DNA of 37,424 nucleotides from Candidatus Ventrimonas merdavium. Its GTDB lineage: Bacteria > Bacillota > Clostridia > Lachnospirales > Lachnospiraceae. The stretch covers positions 1 through 37,424 of the forward strand of contig DVLJ01000010.1 of assembly GCA_018715565.1 (NCBI GenBank). Direction: 5' to 3'. This document shows, in pieces, positions 14,272 to 21,748 of the stretch; within the stretch, counting starts at the first letter, position 1; each line of letters begins with the position of its first letter. The notes beneath the pieces were generated by a model. That model made no database searches, was not told where the DNA came from, and saw only the letters and a list, made by a program, of their open reading frames with translations. A program made the position numbers and the translations under genes.

Positions 14272-15144
14272 ATGATCATCCAACAGAGGATTTCTGTGGA
14301 CGGCGTTCTTTATCCGGTCATCCTTTCTGATGAAGCAGAGGCTCTTTCTGCCGCTTTGGCGGCGGGAAGGGTCTCTCTTGGTCTGTTGGTGGAGGGAGAG
14401 GACCGGGATCTTTCCGGGGTGACCTATCTGGCGGAGATCACCCGGGAGACCTATGAGGAGTTGGAGAACGCTTTGGGCGGGGAGGAAGCCGGCAAAGAGG
14501 AAGCCGGCGGAGAGGAAGCCGGCGGAGAGAAAGCACGCGGAGGCAGGGGACCCGAAGGCGGGGAGCTCCCTGGAACGCGAAAAGATGCGGCGGCCCGCAT
14601 CCTGTCTGAGGCGGGGATCGACGAGCGGCATCTGGAACGGGTGGTCCGGCGGAGCCTTGGCCTGCCCTGGCTGATCTGCCGGACAGAGCGGCTGCTGGTG
14701 CGGGAATTTACCTTAGAGGATGGCAGGCGGGTGCCGCGGGAGCCGGAGGATACGGACGGGGAACGGATCTTTGCCTCCCCGGAGCTTCTGGAGCGCTACA
14801 TCCGGCACCAGTACCATTTCTTTGAGTATGGACTCTGGGCAGTGGTGCGCCTGGAGGACGGGGCCCTGGTCGGTATCGCCGGAGTGTCCAACTGGCAGGA
14901 GGACAGGGAGATACCTTGGGAGGGAGGCGCGCCGGACTGCGGGGCTGCCCATCCGCCTTTGGAGCTGGGCTACCACATCTTCCGCCCATACCGCCGCCGG
15001 GGCTACGCCAGGGAGGCCTGCCAGGCGATCTTAGCTTACGTTCAGGACGAGTACGGCTGTCAGGTCGGGGCAGCAGTAAAGCCTGACAACACGGCGTCTG
15101 TCAGGCTTTTAACATCGTTGGGGATCCCGTATCAATGGGTATAG
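14272..15144 (+). CDS. GNAT-family N-acetyltransferase with N-terminal extension
   Basis: About 290 residues from the ATG at 14272 with GGAGG (14261-14265); an in-frame ATG at 14233 overlaps ppiB and has no site. The N-terminal about 65 residues are an uncharacterised acidic region, followed by an E/A/G-rich repeat linker. The GNAT domain is C-terminal: 'RTERLLVREFTLED' begins it, 'LWAVVRLEDGALVGIAGVSN' is beta-4-like, 'ELGYHIFRPYRRRGYAREAC' is the acetyl-CoA binding motif A (R/Q-x-x-G-x-G/A equivalent RRRGYA), and 'VKPDNTASVRLLTSLG' is the C-terminal motif. It is similar to RimJ/RimL-type acetyltransferases; the acceptor is unknown. The 3' end overlaps the convergent next gene by 13 bp. Confidence 0.82.
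   Translation: MIIQQRISVDGVLYPVILSDEAEALSAALAAGRVSLGLLVEGEDRDLSGVTYLAEITRETYEELENALGGEEAGKEEAGGEEAGGEKARGGRGPEGGELPGTRKDAAARILSEAGIDERHLERVVRRSLGLPWLICRTERLLVREFTLEDGRRVPREPEDTDGERIFASPELLERYIRHQYHFFEYGLWAVVRLEDGALVGIAGVSNWQEDREIPWEGGAPDCGAAHPPLELGYHIFRPYRRRGYAREACQAILAYVQDEYGCQVGAAVKPDNTASVRLLTSLGIPYQWV
14482..14541 (+). repeat. 15-bp tandem repeat in the GNAT linker
   Basis: Units at 14482, 14497 and 14512 share GAGGAAGCCGGC plus three variable bases; a fourth, degenerate unit starts at 14527. The period is in frame and codes for GEEAG-like acidic repeats, so copy number could vary without breaking the protein. Confidence 0.85.
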
Positions 15145-15875
15145 ATGTATTCGATCAGGGCCAGGGCATTATCCTGCCGCTGAGAGCCGGAGATGATGGA
15201 GAGCAGGGGCGGGTCCTGCTGCAGCCCGGATGCCTGGGCAAAGGCCGTCCCGCTTAAGTCCAGAGCCACCGCCGCCTTCTCGCCGGTCCCGGTCTCTGCA
15301 TAGTAGAGCCGGGCGCCCGCTTCCTCCAGGACCTCAGCCGGAAGGAACGTCTCCAAGTCCAGGAAAGCGTCCAGGGACGCATAGTGGTCGATGCACACGG
15401 GATCGGCGATCACCACGTCCAGATCGTGGGCCATCACCAGGGCGGAGATCTTGGCCATCATGGCGTAGGTGTATTCGGACGCCGCCTGGTCGAAGCTGAT
15501 AAAGCCGGATTCGGTGATGATCTCCTCCTTTTTCCCCAGGTCCAGATAGGCGGCGAACTCTTCCTCTAAGGGAGCAGTGTCCACCGGCAGCTCACCCCGG
15601 CTGTTTAAAAAGAAGCAGTAGAGGGCGGTGTCAAAGGTGCTCTGATAGAGGGAGGTCCCTACGGCGAAGATCACGAACAGGGCGACGAAGACCGCCAGGA
15701 TATGAAATTTATAATAGGCTCCGATATACCAGAACCGGTCTTTCCAGCTCATGGCCTTTAGCTTTTCCAGCTCGCTCAGCTTCGGTTCCTCAGGGGGAGG
15801 GGAGGGCTGGGGGGGCTCCGTCTGGCCGGCCTCGGCCAGGGCCTGCTGTCGCATGGTTTCTTCTGTGATCTTCAT
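15132..15875 (-). CDS. Single-pass membrane protein of unknown function
   Basis: 247 residues. A Pro/Glu-rich cytoplasmic N-terminus (about 1-40) is followed by 'WKDRFWYIGAYYKFHILAVF' and one transmembrane segment (about 55-77). An extracytoplasmic domain of about 165 residues with 'LDVVIADPVCIDHY' follows; it looks like a small periplasmic-binding or sensor fold but matches nothing I recognise. Similar proteins are frequent next to DUF624/YesL genes in Clostridia, and here the yesL-like gene is divergent. No catalytic motif seen. The 3' end overlaps the GNAT gene. Confidence 0.7.
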   Translation of the reverse strand: MKITEETMRQQALAEAGQTEPPQPSPPPEEPKLSELEKLKAMSWKDRFWYIGAYYKFHILAVFVALFVIFAVGTSLYQSTFDTALYCFFLNSRGELPVDTAPLEEEFAAYLDLGKKEEIITESGFISFDQAASEYTYAMMAKISALVMAHDLDVVIADPVCIDHYASLDAFLDLETFLPAEVLEEAGARLYYAETGTGEKAAVALDLSGTAFAQASGLQQDPPLLSIISGSQRQDNALALIEYIYTH

Positions 15876-15995
15876 AGCTGGTTGTCCTTTATCTCATGGT
15901 TGTTCCATTTCCAGGTTACTTTGCCCATTATAGCACACCCCGGAGCCGGATTGTATAAAAACTTTCTGAAATCCGCGGAAATCCGGGAAAGCGGT

Positions 15996-16024
15996 TTGCA
16001 ATTTATGCTGTTTTTCGCTATAAT
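15996..16024 (+). promoter_or_regulatory. Sigma-A promoter of the yesL-like gene
   Basis: TTGCAA (15996-16001), 17 bp, TATAAT (16019-16024), 55 bp before the start codon; close to consensus. Confidence 0.75.
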
Positions 16025-16078
16025 GGGGAGAAGAAGGAATAACTCCGGCCTGGCCGGAGAAGGTATGGAGGAACCCCG

Positions 16079-16870
16079 ATGCTTGCATCTTTCTTTAATT
16101 ACGACAATCCGGTATGGCGCTTTATCGGCAAATTTTTCGATGTCATGGTGCTGAACCTGCTGTGGGTCATCTGCAGCATCCCCATTTTCACCATAGGAGC
16201 GTCCACCACGGCGGTCTACTATGTGACCCTGAAGCTGGTGCGGGATGAGGACAGCTCCACGATCCGCAGCTTTTTCAAGTCCTTTAAGGAGAATTTCAAG
16301 CAGGCGACGGCCATCTGGCTGATCCTGCTGGCCGTAGGCGCGGTCATCGGGTTCGACCTGTATTTCTTCCTGCGGGTGCAGACGGTGGCGTCTACGATGC
16401 GGACCGTCATGCTGGCGATCTTCATCGGCTTTGCACTGACCTGGCTCTGTATCACGCTGTTCGTGTTCCCGCTGCAGTGCAAGTTCTATAACCCGGTGAA
16501 GAAGACCCTGTTCAATGCGTTTTTCATGTCCATCCGCCATTTTTTCCATTCCCTGGGGATGCTGGCGATGGATGTGCTGGTGTTCGTGGCGGCGGTGCTG
16601 GTGCCCTGGCTGGGCGTAGCCATCTTCCTGTTCGGCTTCCCGCTGCTGGCATTTATGAATTCCTATGTATTTGTGGGGATCTTCGATAAATACATCCCGA
16701 AGAAGGAGGAAGAGCCGGAGCGGGACGAATTCCGGCCCTTAGAAGAACGGGAGCTGGAAGAACAGAGGGCCAGAGAACGGGCGCTGGCGGCCGGACAGGC
16801 TCAGACCGGCGGGACGGCAGAGCATCCGGGGGCTTCGGAGCTTCCTGGAGACGGCAGAGACATGCAGTAG
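16079..16870 (+). CDS. YesL/DUF624 family membrane protein
   Basis: 263 residues. The opening 'FFNYDNPVWRFIGKFFDVMV', then 'NLLWVICSIPIFTIGASTTA' with 'VYYVTLKLVRDEDSST' (about 25-62), is the hallmark of DUF624 (Bacillus YesL). Five or six hydrophobic segments extend to about residue 205. A charged, Glu/Arg-rich cytoplasmic tail of about 55 residues follows, longer than in most YesL proteins. YesL is linked by context to polysaccharide-utilisation operons, but its activity is unknown. Start ATG at 16079 after TGGAGG. The gene stands alone, with its own promoter and a convergent terminator. Confidence 0.88.
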   Translation: MLASFFNYDNPVWRFIGKFFDVMVLNLLWVICSIPIFTIGASTTAVYYVTLKLVRDEDSSTIRSFFKSFKENFKQATAIWLILLAVGAVIGFDLYFFLRVQTVASTMRTVMLAIFIGFALTWLCITLFVFPLQCKFYNPVKKTLFNAFFMSIRHFFHSLGMLAMDVLVFVAAVLVPWLGVAIFLFGFPLLAFMNSYVFVGIFDKYIPKKEEEPERDEFRPLEERELEEQRARERALAAGQAQTGGTAEHPGASELPGDGRDMQ

Positions 16871-16903
16871 GACAAAGCTAAGGAACAGCTTAGAATGGAT
16901 GAC

Positions 16904-16960
16904 AAAAGAGCAGGCTGAGACGAGAGGGGCATATCCCCATCCGTCCGGCCTGCTCTTTTT
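16904..16960. terminator. Bidirectional terminator between yesL-like and FCD-GntR genes
   Basis: AAAAGAGCAGGC (16904-16915) pairs with GCCTGCTCTTTT (from 16948), followed by Ts. Inside it are nested GACG/CGTC and GGGG/CCCC stems, giving a long branched hairpin with U-tails on both strands. Confidence 0.85.
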
Positions 16961-16966
16961 GCAGAG

Positions 16967-17641
16967 CTACTGCTGTCCCTTGATATTCTTTGCCACGGTG
17001 ATCTCCTGGTTGTCGATGTGTTCCCGGATGGCGGTCTTGGCCTCCTCGACGCGGCGGTTCTTGACCGCCTTTAGGATCTGCTCGTGCTCTACCACCAGGA
17101 TCTGCCGCATATCCGAGTCCTTGATGTATTCCAGGCGGTAGCGGTACATCTGCTCCCGCAGGTTGTTGAGGATCTGGACCAGACGGCTGTTGTTGGTGCC
17201 GTTGTAGATCACCTCGTGATAGGCCTCGTCGCACTCGGCGATCGTCATGGCGTCCCCGGTCTTTACCGCGTTCCGGAAGGCCTCCATCGCCTTTTCCAGC
17301 TCCTTGATGTCCTCGTCGGTCATCCGGTCGATGGCCAGCTCGATGGCCAGCTCGTCTAAGGAGCGGCGCACCTCCAGCACGTCCCGCAGGTTTTTCTCAG
17401 AGATCTTTGCCACCTCCGCGCCCTTGCGGGGGATCATGAGCACCAGCCCCTCCAGCTCCAGCTTGCGGATCGCCTCCCGGATCGGGGTCCGGCTCACGCC
17501 CAGACGGTCGGCCAGCTGGATCTCCATCAGCCGTTCACCCGGTTCCAGCTCTCCCTTTAAGATGGCCTGGCGGAGGGTGTTGAACACCACGTCCCGTAGG
17601 GGCAGATATTCATTCATATTGACCTTTAACTCATGATTCAT
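16967..17641 (-). CDS. GntR-family regulator, FadR/FCD subfamily
   Basis: 224 residues. The winged helix-turn-helix is at about 12-80, with 'LADRLGVSRTPIREAIRKLE' as the recognition region. The FCD effector domain (about 85-215) has its usual metal/ligand residues: D in 'VLEVRRSLDELAIE', 'DEAYHEVIY' and the His residues of 'VVEHEQILKAVKNR' and 'IREHIDNQE'. FCD regulators respond to carboxylic acids. The start ATG (17641) has AAGGAG and overlaps the end of ispE by 11 bp, so the two are translationally coupled in one operon. A TTGTATACAG palindrome near the operon promoter suggests autoregulation. An alternative Met lies nine residues in. Confidence 0.9.
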   Translation of the reverse strand: MNHELKVNMNEYLPLRDVVFNTLRQAILKGELEPGERLMEIQLADRLGVSRTPIREAIRKLELEGLVLMIPRKGAEVAKISEKNLRDVLEVRRSLDELAIELAIDRMTDEDIKELEKAMEAFRNAVKTGDAMTIAECDEAYHEVIYNGTNNSRLVQILNNLREQMYRYRLEYIKDSDMRQILVVEHEQILKAVKNRRVEEAKTAIREHIDNQEITVAKNIKGQQ

Positions 17642-18590
17642 GGCTGTTCTCCTTCTGGTTTGGCTGGGACTTCGGGGAAGCGGATCCGTCCGCGTCCAAA
17701 GCGCCCTTCACATTGTAAAAGCTGGTCAGATAGACCTGTTTGGCGAGAGAGGAGGCTTCTCCGTAGCGCAGGGTCTCGTAAGCCTCCTGGGCTGCCCGCG
17801 GGTTGGTAAAGAGGCCGAACACGGTGGGCCCGCTCCCGCTCATCAGGGAGCCGATGGCGCCCTCCCGTAGCATGACCTCCTTGATCTGCCGGATCACCGG
17901 ATATTCCTTCACCGTCACGGTCTCCAGCACATTCCCCAGCTTGCCGGCGATGCCGTTCAGATCCTGCTGGCGGATCGCCTGGATCATGCCGTCGATGTCC
18001 GGATGCTGCTCCGGCTTTAACTGGTTGGCATGGAGGTTTTCATAGACAAACTTGGTGGAAACGTTGATGGCGGGCTTGGCGATCAGCACCTGGCACTGGG
18101 GGACAGGGGGCAGGGGGGTCAGGATCTCTCCGATCCCCTCGGACAGGGCCGTGCCCCGCATGACGCAGTAAGGCACGTCGGCTCCGATCTTCACGCCCCG
18201 CTCCATCAGCTGCCGGGTGGTCAGTCCCAGGCGGAACATCTTATTGACGCCGAACAGTACGGCCGCCGCGTCGCTGCTGCCGCCGGCCATCCCGGCCGCT
18301 ACCGGGATAAATTTCTTCAAGCGGATGGTCACGCCGTTGGTGATGCCGAACTCATCCATCAAAAGCTTGGCTGCTTTGTAGACCAGATTATTTTCATTCG
18401 TGGGAAGGTAGTACAGGTTGGTCTCTACCCGGATGCCGGGCTGCTCGTTCCAGATCAGATCGATCCGGTCGAAGATTCCAACGGTCTGCATGATCATACG
18501 GACCTCGTGATATCCGTCTTCCCGTCTGCGCAGGACGTCCAGTCCCAGGTTGATCTTCCCGTAAGCCTTCAGTCCAAGATGCTTGATCAT
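17631..18590 (-). CDS. ispE: 4-diphosphocytidyl-2-C-methyl-D-erythritol kinase
   Basis: 319 residues of the GHMP kinase superfamily. K8 in 'LKAYGKINLGLDV', the ATP-binding glycine loop 'PVAAGMAGGSSDAAAVLFG' (about 96-114, with D107 as the likely base) and 'GSLMSGSGPTVFGLF' near residue 255 identify IspE. It phosphorylates CDP-methylerythritol at the 2-hydroxyl in the MEP route to isoprenoid precursors, in the cytoplasm. A C-terminal tail of about 30 residues beyond the usual about 285 is hydrophilic and Ser/Asn-rich. Start ATG after AAAGGAG. It is the first gene of an operon with the FCD-type regulator. Confidence 0.93.
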   Translation of the reverse strand: MIKHLGLKAYGKINLGLDVLRRREDGYHEVRMIMQTVGIFDRIDLIWNEQPGIRVETNLYYLPTNENNLVYKAAKLLMDEFGITNGVTIRLKKFIPVAAGMAGGSSDAAAVLFGVNKMFRLGLTTRQLMERGVKIGADVPYCVMRGTALSEGIGEILTPLPPVPQCQVLIAKPAINVSTKFVYENLHANQLKPEQHPDIDGMIQAIRQQDLNGIAGKLGNVLETVTVKEYPVIRQIKEVMLREGAIGSLMSGSGPTVFGLFTNPRAAQEAYETLRYGEASSLAKQVYLTSFYNVKGALDADGSASPKSQPNQKENSHES

Positions 18591-18632
18591 GGCGATTCTC
18601 CTTTGTGGTACGCGATCTTGTTTTCGTGTTTA

Positions 18633-18642
18633 TTGTATACAG
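18633..18642. promoter_or_regulatory. Putative FCD-GntR operator
   Basis: TTGTATACAG is one mismatch from the palindrome TTGTATACAA favoured by FCD-type GntR proteins. It lies at the predicted start of ispE transcription, six bases beyond the -10, fitting repression by the gene product downstream. Confidence 0.5.
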
Positions 18643-18647
18643 TATTT

Positions 18648-18675
18648 ATTATACACAAAAAATACAATCTTGCAA
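18648..18675 (-). promoter_or_regulatory. Sigma-A promoter of ispE-gntR
   Basis: On the minus strand, TTGCAA (18675-18670), 16 bp, TATAAT (18653-18648). Confidence 0.7.
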
Positions 18676-18712
18676 GGGCTTTTACAGAAGAATTTCAGAA
18701 GAATGTGCAGAC

Positions 18713-18757
18713 AAAAAATGCTCCCCGGCCAGCCGCAGGTGCGGACAGCCGGGGAGC
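18713..18757 (-). terminator. Intrinsic terminator of lysA
   Basis: GCTCCCCGGC (18720-18729) pairs with GCCGGGGAGC (18748-18757), with an inner CCGC/GCGG stem. On the minus strand a TTTTTT run (18718-18713) follows. Confidence 0.88.
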
Positions 18758-18793
18758 GGATCGTGAAGGAGCGTCAAGCTCATGAGGCTGCGC

Positions 18794-20062
18794 CTATACG
18801 TTCTCTAACGGGATCACGTGGCGCATCAGGTCGGTTAATTCTTCCCGCTCCCGGGTCAGGACCACCTGTCCGTTCTCCCGGATCAGGATCTCTGCCGGAC
18901 GGAGCCGGTTGTTGTAGTTAGAGGCCATGGTAAAGCCGTAGGCGCCGGCGTCTAAGATGCACAGGGTATCGCCCTCGCGGATCTCGGGAAGGGTGCGGTC
19001 CTTGGCCAGGATGTCGCCGCTTTCGCAGATGTTGCCTACGATGGTCACCGTCTCTTCCTTCTCGGAGGGGACGTCCTGTTCCCGGAAGATCTCCACTCCA
19101 TGGTAGGAGCCGTACATCACCGGCCGCTGGAGCACGTTGAAGCCGCAGTCGCAGCCTACGAACTTGCGGTCATGGTTGTGCTTCACTGCGTGGACGGTGG
19201 ACAGGATCACATTGCTCTCCGCGGAGATATAGCGGCCCGGCTCGATGCGGAAGGTGATCTGGCGGCCGTATTCCTCGGAAAATCCATACAGCGCCCTGTC
19301 AATGGCCGCGCCCAGCTCCTGCAGATCCAGGGGCGCCTCGTCCTGTTCCTTCTTATAAGGAATGCCGAAGCCGCCGCCCATGTCCACAAACTCCAGGTCC
19401 GGGAACTGCTTGGCGATCTCGAACAGGGCGGACAAGCTGGCCACGAAGGCTTCTCCGGTCATGAACAGGGAGCCGATGTGCTGGTTGATGCCCACCAGCT
19501 TTAAGTCATACCGTTCCAGGATGGCCCGCACCTGAGGGATGTCCTCCGGGTCCACGCCAAACTTGGTCTGCTTGCCTGCGGTCACCACCTTCTCGTGATG
19601 GCCCGCGCCTACGCCGGGATTGAACCGCACCGCCACCTCGTGGCCGGGAGCCAGGCGGCCGAACTGCTCCAGCTGGCTGACCGAGTCCACGCTCACACGG
19701 ACGCCGGCGTCGATGGCGTACTGCATCTCCTCCGCGGAAACGTTATTGCAGATATAAAAGATCTCTTCCGGGGAAAAGCCGGCCATCCGTTCCATATAGA
19801 TCTCGCCGGGAGACATAGCGTCGGCCTCCAGGCCCTCAGAGCGGACGATCTGGAGAAAGGCCAGGCTGCAGTTGGCCTTAGCGGAATAATCTACCACGAA
19901 TTTGGGATAGGTCACCATGTTCTTCAGATCCCGGCATCGCTGACGCAGGATCCGCTCGTTGCAGACATATAAGGGGGTGCCGTACTGCCGGGCCAGGGCG
20001 GTGGGGTCATTGCCCTGGAAAAAATCCATGGCGTCGGTCACTTTTGTATAAATACGTTTCAT
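18794..20062 (-). CDS. lysA: Diaminopimelate decarboxylase
   Basis: 422 residues from the ATG at 20062, which has AAAGGAG six bases before it; the open frame runs about 34 codons further upstream without a better site. It is a fold-type III PLP decarboxylase: K62 in 'VVDYSAKAN' binds PLP, H195 in 'GINQHIGS', 'DMGGGFGIPY' (about 227-236), 'EPGRYI' (274-279) and the catalytic 'CESGD' at C346 (346-350). It decarboxylates meso-diaminopimelate to lysine, the last step of the lysine pathway. Transcribed alone from its own promoter, divergent from the MATE gene. No lysine riboswitch was recognised in the about 70-nt leader. Confidence 0.93.
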   Translation of the reverse strand: MKRIYTKVTDAMDFFQGNDPTALARQYGTPLYVCNERILRQRCRDLKNMVTYPKFVVDYSAKANCSLAFLQIVRSEGLEADAMSPGEIYMERMAGFSPEEIFYICNNVSAEEMQYAIDAGVRVSVDSVSQLEQFGRLAPGHEVAVRFNPGVGAGHHEKVVTAGKQTKFGVDPEDIPQVRAILERYDLKLVGINQHIGSLFMTGEAFVASLSALFEIAKQFPDLEFVDMGGGFGIPYKKEQDEAPLDLQELGAAIDRALYGFSEEYGRQITFRIEPGRYISAESNVILSTVHAVKHNHDRKFVGCDCGFNVLQRPVMYGSYHGVEIFREQDVPSEKEETVTIVGNICESGDILAKDRTLPEIREGDTLCILDAGAYGFTMASNYNNRLRPAEILIRENGQVVLTREREELTDLMRHVIPLENV

Positions 20063-20129
20063 CGGAAACTCCTTTCGTAAACGTTCCTCCGTATGGGGCT
20101 GGTAGGGGACTCTTTTGATACATTTTGTT

Positions 20130-20158
20130 ATTTTAGCATGAATGGGGCAATGAAGCAA
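20130..20158 (-). promoter_or_regulatory. Sigma-A promoter of lysA
   Basis: On the minus strand, TTGCTT (20158-20153), 17 bp, TAAAAT (20135-20130) preceded by TGC. Confidence 0.6.
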
Positions 20159-20186
20159 TTTCAAAAATAAAAAATGCGAAATAACC

Positions 20187-20215
20187 TTAGAAAATAAAGA
20201 AAAGTATGCTACAAT
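20187..20215 (+). promoter_or_regulatory. Extended -10 promoter of the MATE gene and structured leader
   Basis: A weak TTAGAA (20187-20192), 17 bp, TACAAT (20210-20215) with an upstream TGC, an extended -10. The leader of about 105 nt that follows (20220-20322) has a CCCTTTCC/GGAAGGG stem and a small GATGA/ATC stem, but no riboswitch was recognised. Confidence 0.5.
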
Positions 20216-20322
20216 AAATCTAGTATGCCCTTTCCACAGGCATGGGATGCAGCGGAAGGGATGATCTCATCGACACGTTATCATTATAGAAAAAACAGTA
20301 AAAAAGAGGACGGAAGACGATC

Positions 20323-21693
20323 ATGGAATTAAGCGACAAGACAGAACTATTTGAACGGATGCCCATCCCCAGAGCGGTGATGAAGCTGGCGATCCCCACG
20401 ATCCTAAGCTCCCTGGTCATGGTGCTTTACAATCTGGCGGATACCTATTTTGTAGGCATGTTAAATGATCCGGTGCAGAATGCGGCGGTGACCCTGGCCG
20501 CGCCGGTGCTCCTGGCGTTCAACGCGGTGAACAACCTATTCGGCGTAGGCGCCTCCAGCATGATGAGCCGGTCCCTGGGCAGGGGCGATGTAGATATGGT
20601 AAAGAAAAGCTCGGCTTTCGGATTTTACTGCGCCCTGATCTCGGCCCTGGTATTTTCCGGCCTGTGCATCCTGTTTAGGACGCCCCTCCTGCACCTGCTG
20701 GGGGCGGACGCCAACACCATCGACGCCACCAACGGATACTTAAAGTGGACGGTCCTCTGCGGAGCGGCCCCGGCCATCCTGAACGTGGTGCTGGCCTACC
20801 TGGTGCGGGCAGAGGGATCGGCTCTCCATGCCAGCATCGGTACCATGAGCGGCTGTTTCCTGAACATGATCCTGGATCCGTTCTTTATCATGCCCTGGGG
20901 CCTTTCCATGGGCGCGGCGGGAGCGGGACTGGCCACGTTCCTCTCCAACTGCGTGGCCTGCCTGTATTTCTTCGTCCTGCTGTGGGTGCGGCGGGAGCGG
21001 ACCGTGGTCTGCATCTCTCCGAAGAAGTTCGGCTTCCAGAAAGAAGTGGTCCTGGGCGTCTTTGGCGTGGGCATTCCCGCCTCCATCCAGAACCTGCTCA
21101 ATGTAACGGGGATGACGCTGCTGAACAACTTTACCTCCGGCTTTGGCGCCGACGCGGTGGCCTCCATGGGGATCGCCCAGAAGGTGAACATGGTGCCGCT
21201 GCAGGTGACCCTGGGATTTTCTCAGGGAGTCATGCCCCTGATCAGCTATAACTATTCCAGCGGCAACCGGCGGCGGATGAAGGACACGATCCTGTTTACG
21301 CTCAGGTCGGTGATCCCGGTCATGACGGGGGTGCTCATCCTGTTTTCCGTGGGCGCCCGGCCTATCATCCATGCGTTTATGGAGAATGAGGCCATCGTGG
21401 AGTACGGAAGCCGGTTCCTGCGGGGCTTCTGCCTGAGCATGCCGTTCATCTGCATGGATTTCGTGACCGTCGGCGTGTTCCAGGCCATCGGCTGGGGACG
21501 GGCGGCCCTGTGCTTCGCGATCCTGCGGAAGATCGTCCTGGAGATCCCGGCCCTGATCGTGTTAAACGCCCTGTTCCCCTTGTATGGACTCGCCTACGCT
21601 CAGTTTACGGCAGAATTCGTGCTGGCGATCGCGGCGGTGATCATGCTCCGGCGGATCTTCGCCCGGACGGCGGCCAGCGAGCAGCATGGATGA
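20323..21693 (+). CDS. MATE-family efflux transporter
   Basis: 456 residues with about 12 transmembrane segments in two homologous halves. 'PRAVMKLAIPTILSSLVMVL' then 'YNLADTYFVG' (about 11-42), 'NLFGVGASSMMSRSLGRGD' (about 72-90), 'GAAGAGLATFLSN' (about 195-207), and the second-half 'GIPASIQNLLN' (about 250-260) and 'FSQGVMPLISYNYSSGNRRR' (about 297-316) are MATE/NorM/MepA features. It probably exports drugs or metabolites in exchange for sodium or protons. ATG at 20323 has a weak GAGGACGG site. It ends 55 bp before the PrpR-type regulator, possibly in one transcript. Confidence 0.9.
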   Translation: MELSDKTELFERMPIPRAVMKLAIPTILSSLVMVLYNLADTYFVGMLNDPVQNAAVTLAAPVLLAFNAVNNLFGVGASSMMSRSLGRGDVDMVKKSSAFGFYCALISALVFSGLCILFRTPLLHLLGADANTIDATNGYLKWTVLCGAAPAILNVVLAYLVRAEGSALHASIGTMSGCFLNMILDPFFIMPWGLSMGAAGAGLATFLSNCVACLYFFVLLWVRRERTVVCISPKKFGFQKEVVLGVFGVGIPASIQNLLNVTGMTLLNNFTSGFGADAVASMGIAQKVNMVPLQVTLGFSQGVMPLISYNYSSGNRRRMKDTILFTLRSVIPVMTGVLILFSVGARPIIHAFMENEAIVEYGSRFLRGFCLSMPFICMDFVTVGVFQAIGWGRAALCFAILRKIVLEIPALIVLNALFPLYGLAYAQFTAEFVLAIAAVIMLRRIFARTAASEQHG

Positions 21694-21748
21694 GTGGGCG
21701 GCCCGGACGATCGGAGCAGGACAGAAAGAAAGGGAAACCGATACATTT

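Noticed and set aside
20063-20135. Lysine riboswitch upstream of lysA
   Set aside because: The leader is only about 70 nt and shows none of the conserved multi-stem core.
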